10,177 nucleotides of DNA from DATLZB01 sp035574175 (GTDB lineage: Bacteria > Pseudomonadota > Alphaproteobacteria > Rhizobiales > Hyphomicrobiaceae). How positions within the stretch are numbered: the first letter of the stretch is position 1; every line of letters begins with the position of its first letter. Shown here piece after piece: positions 1 to 4,530 of the stretch. A model generated the notes under the pieces. It did no database searches. It was not told the DNA's origin and saw only the letters and a list, made by a program, of their open reading frames with translations. Location: NCBI GenBank assembly GCA_035574175.1, contig DATLZB010000106.1, positions 1 through 10,177 on the forward strand, in the 5' to 3' direction. Both the position numbers and the translations under genes were made by a program.

Positions 1-1176
1 GACGTCTTCATCCTCGACCGCACCGAGGCGCCGGGCTCGGCTGAACGGGTGTTCCTGCCGCATCCCCAGATTTTTGCCGCCCTCGCGCCTGGCCACACGC
101 TGCTGCTTGACGACGGCAAGATTCGCATGCGGGTGATCGAGGCGGGCGAAAGCAGAATCGCCGCCGAGGTTCTGGTCGGCGGTCAACTGGCGAGCCGCAA
201 GGGCATCGCCATGCCGGACTCGATCCTTCCGATCACTCCGATCAACGACAAAGACAAGGCCGACCTCGACTTCATGCTGCGGCTCGGCATCGATTGGGTC
301 GCGCTGTCGTTCGTGCAGCGCGGAGAGGACATCGCGCTGGCGCGGCGCCTGATTGGCCAGGGCGCGGCCATCATGGCCAAGATCGAGAAACCGGCCGCCA
401 TCGCCGATCTCGATAACATCGTCGCCGCGGTCGATGGGCTGATGGTGGCTCGGGGTGACCTGGGCGTCGAGATGCCGGTCGAACGTGTGCCAGGCCTGCA
501 GAAGCGCATCACGCGCATGGCCCGCGCGGCAGGCAAGCCGGTGGTGATCGCCACCCAGATGCTGGAGAGCATGATCGCCGCGCCGACACCGACGCGGGCT
601 GAGGTCTCCGACGTGGCGACCGCTGTGTTCGACGGGGCTGACGCCATCATGCTGTCCGCGGAAAGCGCGGTTGGCCACTACCCGATCGAGGCGGTCGAGA
701 TGATGAACCGGATCGCCATCGAGGCGGAAAACGATCCAGGTTACGACTCGCTGGTCCACGCCACCCGAACCCTTCCCCAGGCGACGGCGGCAGACGCCAT
801 CGCGGCTGCTGCTCACGCCGTCGCCGACACGGTGAAGCTTGCCGCCATCATCTGCTATACGGCGACCGGCTCTACCGCGTTGCGCGTTGCCCGCGAACGG
901 CCCGGGTTACCGGTGATCGGGCTGACACCGGTGCTCACCACGGGGCGCAAGCTTGCCCTCGTGTGGGGCATTCACCCCGTGCTGACGAGCGACCCCGAGA
1001 ACCAGGCCGACATGGTGGTGAAGGCGTGTCGCATCGCTTTCGAGGAGGAGTTCGTCAAGCCGGGCGAGGGGGTAGTGATCATCGCCGGGGTGCCGCTCGG
1101 CTCACCCGGCACCACCAACATGGTACGTATCGCCTTTCTTGACGAGAAGGGAGCACCGGTCGCAGAAGGCGTCTAG
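1..1176 (+). CDS. pyk: Pyruvate kinase, 5'-truncated by the window edge
   Basis: Catalyses the last step of glycolysis, phosphoenolpyruvate + ADP to pyruvate + ATP, in the cytoplasm. The frame is open from base 1 and 391 residues are visible. About 90 N-terminal residues are missing (first part of the TIM barrel with the usual NFSHG and DLQGPK motifs), judging by the usual length of about 470-480. What remains starts in the lid (B) domain (LPHPQIF, LLLDDGKIR). It continues with the second half of the barrel: the signature IMAKIEKPAAI near base 370, with the catalytic Lys and metal-binding Glu; ARGDLGVEMP with the metal-binding Asp near base 451; and ATQMLESM and MLSAESAVGHYP. The C-terminal domain runs from about base 770. 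A GTG at 49 is in frame but internal to the domain, so it is not the start. The gene converges on the TPR gene with about 20 bases between the stop codons. Identity is very secure. Confidence 0.97.
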   Translation, partial: DVFILDRTEAPGSAERVFLPHPQIFAALAPGHTLLLDDGKIRMRVIEAGESRIAAEVLVGGQLASRKGIAMPDSILPITPINDKDKADLDFMLRLGIDWVALSFVQRGEDIALARRLIGQGAAIMAKIEKPAAIADLDNIVAAVDGLMVARGDLGVEMPVERVPGLQKRITRMARAAGKPVVIATQMLESMIAAPTPTRAEVSDVATAVFDGADAIMLSAESAVGHYPIEAVEMMNRIAIEAENDPGYDSLVHATRTLPQATAADAIAAAAHAVADTVKLAAIICYTATGSTALRVARERPGLPVIGLTPVLTTGRKLALVWGIHPVLTSDPENQADMVVKACRIAFEEEFVKPGEGVVIIAGVPLGSPGTTNMVRIAFLDEKGAPVAEGV

Positions 1177-1183
1177 CTTGACC

Positions 1184-1198
1184 GTCCGCGCGGCGGAC
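1184..1198. terminator. Short perfect hairpin between convergent pyk and TPR genes
   Basis: A 6-bp perfect inverted repeat, GTCCGC/GCGGAC, with a 3-base loop. It fills the gap between the pyk stop (1174-1176) and the TPR stop codon (1198-1200), touching the latter. Its position suggests a bidirectional terminator for the two converging transcripts. There is no T-run on either side, so it is not a classical intrinsic terminator. Function is inferred from position only. Confidence 0.35.
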
Positions 1199-1875
1199 TA
1201 GATGCCCTGTCCCTCCACCTCGCGCGAGAGTTCCTCGACCGCCGACTTGGCGCTCGCCATGTAGGGGTGCACCTCGAGCAGGCGCCGATAGACCTGAAGC
1301 GCCTCCTTCTTGTAATCGAGCTCCCGCAGGATCTGGGCCAACCCGTCGAGCGCTTTAAAATGGTTGGGATCGAGAGCGAGAACCCGACGCAGGTCGCCGA
1401 GCGCGCGCGCGTACTCGTTCCTGCTGTAGAGGACGTATGCACGCCGGTTCCATCCCTCGGCATAGTCGGGCGCGAGTTCGACCACGGCATCGAGCAGCTT
1501 TAGCGCGAGGTCCGACTTCTTCTCGTTCACCGCCTTGAGTGCTCGCTCCATGAGCAGATTAACGGTCTCGCTGCCCGATTTGAGCCAGACATGCTCGATG
1601 GCCTGGCTGGTGAGCTGGGCGGCCTCCTCGCTCGCAGCCGTGGCGAGATGGGCGTAGAGCTCATCGAGCAGCAGAGCCCGCTCGGCGCCGCCATCCGGTA
1701 TAAGGGCGCGCGGCCCCCGCCGCGGAGTTTTGGCCGGCGGCGACGGCGTCTTCTGCGCCTGGGCGTGGGCCGGCCCGACGAACGCTGGAGGGCAAGCCGG
1801 CAACACAAGCAGGGCGGCGACAACCGCGCCCAGCCCCAGACTGCTGAACCGAAGCAACGTCTTCATGCGTCGCAT
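1198..1875 (-). CDS. Exported tetratricopeptide-repeat (TPR) protein
   Basis: A 225-residue protein. Residues 1-38 look like a signal peptide: a basic start (MRRMKTLLRF), a hydrophobic stretch at about 11-28, and a likely AHA-Q cleavage site near 38. An LPAC at 25-28 could be read as a lipobox, but Pro at -2 is unusual. A Pro/Lys/Arg linker (about 40-56) and a helical segment follow. Three TPR units then occupy about 103-206; the clearest have the A-E-G-W-N-R-R-A-Y and L-A-L-D-P-N-H patterns. TPRs are protein-protein interaction scaffolds, so this is probably a periplasmic adaptor; no partner is known. I chose the ATG at 1873-1875 because a GAGG lies about 10 bases upstream and the signal peptide begins there. 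A second ATG at 1864-1866 is also possible. It lies 64 bases downstream of rpmJ on the same strand, so co-transcription is plausible. Confidence 0.8.
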   Translation of the reverse strand: MRRMKTLLRFSSLGLGAVVAALLVLPACPPAFVGPAHAQAQKTPSPPAKTPRRGPRALIPDGGAERALLLDELYAHLATAASEEAAQLTSQAIEHVWLKSGSETVNLLMERALKAVNEKKSDLALKLLDAVVELAPDYAEGWNRRAYVLYSRNEYARALGDLRRVLALDPNHFKALDGLAQILRELDYKKEALQVYRRLLEVHPYMASAKSAVEELSREVEGQGI

Positions 1876-1939
1876 GAGATAGGCGCCTCGCGTGCGCCAG
1901 TCAAAGACCTCGCCGGCCAAGGAGGCAGCGATCAAAGCA

Positions 1940-2065
1940 TCAGCCCTGGCGCGCCTTATAGCGGCGATGCGTCTTGTTAATGACGTAGACGCGCCCCTTG
2001 CGGCGCACAACGCGGTTTCCGCGGTGGCGCCCGCGCAGCGATTTGAGCGAATTCCTGACCTTCAT
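1940..2065 (-). CDS. rpmJ: 50S ribosomal protein bL36, cysteine-free (zinc-independent) form
   Basis: A 41-residue, strongly basic protein (MKVRNSLKSL at the start, RYKARQG at the end) that matches bL36, the small protein of the large ribosomal subunit near the peptidyl-transferase side. The zinc-binding form has a Cys/Cys/Cys/His set; this one has no cysteine at all, so it is the 'C-minus' type usual in alphaproteobacteria. The ATG at 2063-2065 has a GGA-rich Shine-Dalgarno about 8 bases upstream, and the length is exactly that of the family. It lies 35 bases downstream of tRNA-Val on the same strand, with no terminator between them, so it may share the tRNA promoter. The longer frame running back through the tRNA to 2347 is not coding. 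Confidence 0.95.
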   Translation of the reverse strand: MKVRNSLKSLRGRHRGNRVVRRKGRVYVINKTHRRYKARQG

Positions 2066-2100
2066 TTCACGTTCCGTCGACTGTGCCGGGCGGGCGCAAC

Positions 2101-2175
2101 TGGTGGGCGCGACAGGGATCGAACCTGTGACCCCTACCATGTCAAGGTAGTGCTCTACCGCTGAGCTACGCGCCC
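2101..2175 (-). tRNA. tRNA-Val (anticodon GAC), CCA encoded
   Basis: A complete 75-nt cloverleaf. The 7-bp acceptor stem is GGGCGCG/CGCGCCC, and the D arm is GCTC-AGCGGTA-GAGC. The anticodon arm is CTACC-TTGACAT-GGTAG with anticodon GAC at 2143-2141, and the variable loop has 5 nt. The T arm is ACAGG-TTCGATC-CCTGT, followed by discriminator A and a genomically encoded CCA. GAC reads the Val codons GUC and GUU. It is first in a minus-strand group with rpmJ. Confidence 0.97.
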
Positions 2176-2188
2176 CGGGGAAAGGCTG

Positions 2189-2217
2189 CTTGTAGCGGCC
2201 GCCGCAGAGTGTGTCCA
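2189..2217 (-). promoter_or_regulatory. Sigma70-type promoter for tRNA-Val (and possibly rpmJ)
   Basis: On the minus strand, TGGACA (2217-2212, 5 of 6 to TTGACA), a 17-base spacer, then TACAAG (2194-2189, 4 of 6 to TATAAT). Transcription would start near 2183, about 8 bases before the mature tRNA 5' end, which is where a tRNA promoter is expected. The spacing and position support the call. There is no experimental evidence. Confidence 0.6.
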
Positions 2218-2257
2218 GCGGAACAGCGTGACTGGTCCGGGAAAGGCACAGTTGGCT

Positions 2258-2279
2258 GGTGCAATGCGAATTATGCACC
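2258..2279. promoter_or_regulatory. Interrupted palindrome GGTGCA-N10-TGCACC
   Basis: Two perfect 6-base inverted half-sites with a 10-base AT-richer spacer, a 22-base arrangement of the sort bound by a dimeric regulator. It sits about 205 bases upstream of the MaoC start and 41 bases upstream of the tRNA -35 box. The regulatory role is inferred from symmetry and location. Confidence 0.3.
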
Positions 2280-2295
2280 GCTGCGGCGCGGCAGC
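2280..2295. repeat. Dyad GCTGC-N6-GCAGC
   Basis: A 5-bp inverted repeat with a 6-base GC spacer, directly adjoining the GGTGCA-N10-TGCACC palindrome and sharing the TGC core. It could be a second operator half or chance in GC-rich DNA. Confidence 0.25.
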
Positions 2296-2386
2296 AATCG
2301 CGACGAATCGCCGATTGGCGTACCGTCGCACAAACGCAACGGCCCATTCACTCAAGCGTTTTAGCTTTGTGCCGAGTGCCGATTTG

Positions 2387-2406
2387 ATTGTTGCAGTGCA
2401 AACAAT
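2387..2406. promoter_or_regulatory. Operator-like dyad around TTGCAGTGCAA
   Basis: TTGCA-G-TGCAA (2391-2401) is a perfect 5+5 dyad. An overlapping ATTGT/ACAAT pair (2387-2391 and 2402-2406) extends the symmetry to 20 bases with a slightly shifted centre. Read as TTGC-N3-GCAA, it resembles the TGC-rich, GCAA/GCAG-type sites described for the alphaproteobacterial PHA regulator PhaR. That would fit an enoyl-CoA hydratase gene downstream, but it is only an inference. It lies about 80 bases before the MaoC start. Confidence 0.35.
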
Positions 2407-2484
2407 GCGCCGATAGGCTGACTGGGCGAGGGCACGCAAAGGGCGGAAGACAAAGCAACACAGGGGCGCGAGGAGCACACACCG

Positions 2485-2922
2485 ATGACGTTGACGGTTC
2501 GCAAGACCTACTGCTTCGAAGATTTGGAAGTAGGCATGGAGGCGAGTTTCCGCAAGACGGTCAGCGAAGCCGACATCGTCGCTTTCGCCAATGTTACCGG
2601 CGACAAGAATCCCGTCCATCTCGATGCCGCCTATGCCGCCAAGACGATGTTCAAGGAGCCGATCGCCCACGGCATGTTGACGGCAAGCTACATTTCAGCG
2701 GTGTTCGGCATGGAGATGCCGGGCCCTGGCGTGATCTACGTTTCGCAGACCCTCAACTTCCGCGCTCCCGTCAAGATCGGCGACACGGTGACCGCCAAGG
2801 TCAAGGTGGTCGAACTGTTCCCGGTCAAGCGACGGGTCCGTTTCGAGACGGTGTGCCTCGTCGCCGGCAAGCCTGTGCTGGAGGGCGAGGCTGTGCTGAT
2901 GGTTCCCGCGCGCCCCACCTGA
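2485..2922 (+). CDS. MaoC-family (R)-specific enoyl-CoA hydratase, PhaJ-like
   Basis: A 145-residue single hot-dog-fold protein, the usual length for short MaoC/PhaJ hydratases. The hydratase-2 signature is clear at residues 34-50 (FANVTGDKNPVHLDAAY), with the catalytic Asp40 and His45. It is followed by AHGML at 61-65, another family-typical stretch. Members hydrate trans-2-enoyl-CoA to (R)-3-hydroxyacyl-CoA. This links beta-oxidation to polyhydroxyalkanoate or fatty-acid metabolism, and some relatives act on other acyl-CoA thioesters, so the exact substrate is open. The ATG at 2485 has AGGAG at 2471-2475, 9 bases upstream. It is the first rightward gene, 97 bases before ribF. That gap has only a weak 5-bp hairpin (2948-2961), so read-through to ribF is likely. 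Confidence 0.88.
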   Translation: MTLTVRKTYCFEDLEVGMEASFRKTVSEADIVAFANVTGDKNPVHLDAAYAAKTMFKEPIAHGMLTASYISAVFGMEMPGPGVIYVSQTLNFRAPVKIGDTVTAKVKVVELFPVKRRVRFETVCLVAGKPVLEGEAVLMVPARPT

Positions 2923-3019
2923 GCTGGTTCGTAGAGGTGGCTCCGACGCGCTTTGCAGCGCTTGCCGGCGCGGCTATGCATCGCATCGCCAAGGATCGAA
3001 GGAGAGCGGTGCCGGGCCG

Positions 3020-3982
3020 ATGCGTGTGATCCGAGGATACGATGACGTCCCTTCCGAGCAACGGAGCGCCGCGCTCGCCATCGGTAACTTCGACGGCGTT
3101 CACCGCGGCCATCAGGCGCTGCTCGCCGAAACCATGGCTCAGGCGCTGCGGCTGCGCGCCCCTTCCGGTGTGATGGTGTTCGAGCCGCATCCCCGCGTCT
3201 TTTTCCGGCCTGAGGAGCCGCACTTCCTCCTCACCACACTCGAGCAAAAGCTCGCGCTGATCGAACGGCTCGGACTCGATTTCGCCGCCGTTCTGGCGTT
3301 CGACCAGGCGCTCGCTGGTATGCGCCATGATCTGTTCGTGGAACGCGTGCTGGTCGATGCGTTCCGGGTTCGCCACGTCGTCGTCGGCTACGACTTCTTC
3401 TTCGGCAAGGGTCGCGCCGGCACCCCTGAAACCTTGACGGCGGCCGGCCAGCGACTGGGCTTCGGGGTTACCGTACTGCGACCGGTGGCCGAGGCCGGCG
3501 AGGTGTTCTCCTCGAGCGCGGTGCGGGAGCGGTTGTCGGCGGGCGACGTACGCGCGGCCGCCGTGATGCTCGGCTATTGGTGGCGCGTTCGAGGCGTGGT
3601 GATCGGCGGCGCCCGCATCGGCAGCGAGCTCGGCTTTCCGACCGCCAACATCGCCTTGCCTCCCGGTACCGCGCTTGCCCACGGCATCTATGCGGTGCGT
3701 GTCGCGGTCGAGGGGCGCGCGCTCGAGGGCGCGGCCTACTTCGGTACGCGCCCGTCGGTGGACGGCGGCGCGCCGCTGCTCGAGGTGTTCCTGTTTGACT
3801 TCTCGGGCGATCTCTACGGCCGCGATATCGAGGTCGCCTTCATCGGCTTCGTGCGGCCCGACCAGCGCTTCCGCGACATGGAGGCGCTGAAGGCGCAGAT
3901 CGCCAAGGACTGCAGGGCGGCGCGCGACATCCTGCGCGAGGTTGCAGCAAACGACCCACTCGCGCAGTTTCCCCTGCGCTAG
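3020..3982 (+). CDS. ribF: Bifunctional riboflavin kinase / FMN adenylyltransferase
   Basis: A 320-residue cytoplasmic enzyme that makes FMN from riboflavin + ATP and FAD from FMN + ATP. The N-terminal adenylyltransferase domain (about 1-175) shows GNFDGVHRGHQ at 22-32 (nucleotidyl-transferase HxGH is H28-H31), VGYDFFFGKGRAGT at 122-135, and SSSAVRERL at 164-172 for the second ATP motif. The C-terminal kinase domain (about 185-308) shows GSELGFPTANI at 201-211, YFGTRPSV at 240-247, and LLEVFLFDF at 253-261 with the likely catalytic Glu255. Length and domain order are standard. The ATG at 3020 follows AAGGAGAG ending near 3006, a rather long 13-base spacing. A GTG at 3009 is out of frame, so the ATG is kept. 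The link to downstream ileS and lspA matches the widespread proteobacterial ribF-ileS-lspA order. Confidence 0.97.
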   Translation: MRVIRGYDDVPSEQRSAALAIGNFDGVHRGHQALLAETMAQALRLRAPSGVMVFEPHPRVFFRPEEPHFLLTTLEQKLALIERLGLDFAAVLAFDQALAGMRHDLFVERVLVDAFRVRHVVVGYDFFFGKGRAGTPETLTAAGQRLGFGVTVLRPVAEAGEVFSSSAVRERLSAGDVRAAAVMLGYWWRVRGVVIGGARIGSELGFPTANIALPPGTALAHGIYAVRVAVEGRALEGAAYFGTRPSVDGGAPLLEVFLFDFSGDLYGRDIEVAFIGFVRPDQRFRDMEALKAQIAKDCRAARDILREVAANDPLAQFPLR

Positions 3983-4061
3983 TCGCCAGGTTGGTGCACG
4001 CTTTGCGACCGGTCAACACAGCTTTGTGAAACGATGGCGCAAGGAACCCCTCACCGCTCGC

Positions 4062-4099
4062 CCCGTTAACGGGCAGTGGCCGGCAGGTTCATGGCCGGC
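4062..4099. repeat. Palindrome and GCCGGC hairpin upstream of the EF-hand gene
   Basis: CCCGTTAACGGG (4062-4073) is a perfect 12-base palindrome. TGGCCGGC then occurs twice (4077-4084 and 4092-4099). Because GCCGGC is self-complementary, the copies can form a 6-bp stem with a 9-base loop that ends 7 bases before the Shine-Dalgarno. The elements may end ribF transcripts or shape the next gene's leader. There is no T-run, and function is unproven. Confidence 0.3.
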
Positions 4100-4106
4100 G
4101 ATAGTC

Positions 4107-4113
4107 AAGGAGG
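4107..4113 (+). promoter_or_regulatory. Strong Shine-Dalgarno AAGGAGG for the EF-hand gene
   Basis: Fully complementary to the 16S anti-Shine-Dalgarno core, 5 bases before the ATG at 4119. It is the best ribosome-binding site in the window. It fixes the start at 4119 rather than the earlier in-frame ATG at 3942, which lies inside ribF. Confidence 0.8.
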
Positions 4114-4118
4114 CTGCA

Positions 4119-4391
4119 ATGAACAAGCTCGTTTGGGTGGTGGCGGTCCTCGTCGGTACGGCGGCGACGCTGCCCGCCTCGGCGCAGATCACCAGCGGCG
4201 GCATTGCCCAGAACAAGGCCGAATGCCAGGCCCAGTTCATGTTGAGCGATCTCAACGGCGACAATTTCCTGACCCCTCGCGAGATCAGCCTGTTCAGGGG
4301 CTCCATGCCGACCGAGCTGTCGGGCCGTGAGGTGATCCACCGGCAGGACTTCATCGCCGCCTGCTACGCAACCCTTCCCCAGGACGACTGA
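4119..4391 (+). CDS. Small exported EF-hand protein
   Basis: A 90-residue protein. Residues 1-22 form a signal peptide (MNKLVWVVAV start, hydrophobic core, ASA-Q cleavage at 22/23), leaving a mature protein of about 68 residues. One EF-hand-like calcium loop is clear at 44-55, DLNGDNFLTPRE. It has Asp44, Asn46, Asp48, Thr52 and the bidentate Glu55, but Asn replaces the usual Gly at loop position 6. A second weaker helix-rich half follows (about 60-85) with no canonical loop. Cys36 and Cys82 could form a disulfide in the periplasm. It resembles short periplasmic EF-hand-domain proteins of alphaproteobacteria; a role in calcium binding is inferred and no function is known. It sits 136 bases after ribF and is separated from ileS by a hairpin, which suggests its own transcript end. 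The strong Shine-Dalgarno predicts high expression. Confidence 0.85.
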   Translation: MNKLVWVVAVLVGTAATLPASAQITSGGIAQNKAECQAQFMLSDLNGDNFLTPREISLFRGSMPTELSGREVIHRQDFIAACYATLPQDD

Positions 4392-4412
4392 GCGCGGCAT
4401 GCCGTCGGCGAA

Positions 4413-4443
4413 CGGGGCTCGGCTGCTAAAGGCCGAAGCCCCG
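4413..4443 (+). terminator. Strong bulged hairpin between the EF-hand gene and ileS
   Basis: CGGGGCT (4413-4419) pairs with AGCCCCG (4437-4443). CGGC (4420-4423) pairs with GCCG (4432-4435), with a single bulged A at 4436 and an 8-base loop. The pyrimidine-rich CTTCCTTT follows at once. It is best read as an intrinsic or Rho-assisted terminator for the EF-hand gene, 22 bases after its stop. An attenuator in the ileS leader is an alternative. A 10-base palindrome, CGGCATGCCG (4395-4404), lies just before it. Confidence 0.5.
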
Positions 4444-4530
4444 CTTCCTTTGCCGGTGTCGGCTGCCGCCACTGGATTGTTCCGTCTTCGGTTGCTAGAA
4501 GGCGCGCTTGAGCAATCCGGATCGTCAGTC

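Larger units (their letters stand above)
2176..2484. other. 309-base intergenic region between divergent tRNA-Val and the MaoC gene
   Basis: No convincing gene is present: short frames on both strands lack a Shine-Dalgarno and recognisable content. The left part holds the tRNA-Val promoter. The middle and right parts hold three TGC-centred dyads, listed separately. No strong promoter for the MaoC gene is visible. The best candidate is TTGCAG (2391-2396), 17 bases, TAGGCT (2414-2419), each only 3 of 6 to consensus, and the first box overlaps the dyad at 2387-2406. Confidence 0.6.

Noticed and set aside
1876..2010. Longer start for the TPR protein at 2010
   Set aside because: It would overlap rpmJ by about 70 bases and hide the clear signal peptide that begins at 1875.
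2140..2145. Perfect TTGACA (minus strand) that could be a -35 box for rpmJ
   Set aside because: It is the anticodon loop of tRNA-Val, and no acceptable -10 lies 16-18 bases downstream.
2066..2347. N-terminal extension of the bL36 frame through the tRNA region
   Set aside because: It reads through tRNA-Val in a non-coding sense. bL36 is 41 residues with a good ribosome-binding site at 2065.
2948..2961. GCGCT-TTGC-AGCGC hairpin between the MaoC gene and ribF as a terminator
   Set aside because: Only a 5-bp stem with no T-run, so too weak to call.
2388..3029. Plus-strand frame overlapping the MaoC gene in another phase
   Set aside because: The in-phase MaoC product has catalytic residues and a good Shine-Dalgarno; this frame has neither.
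2825..3682. Long minus-strand frame opposite ribF (285 codons)
   Set aside because: Shadow of ribF and the end of the MaoC gene; low-complexity, His/Arg/Gly-rich translation without motifs.
4399..4530. In-frame extension of ileS to an ATG at 4399, adding 44 residues
   Set aside because: No Shine-Dalgarno precedes 4399, the added residues do not resemble an IleS N-terminus, and the segment contains a strong hairpin. The start at 4531 sits where the family begins.
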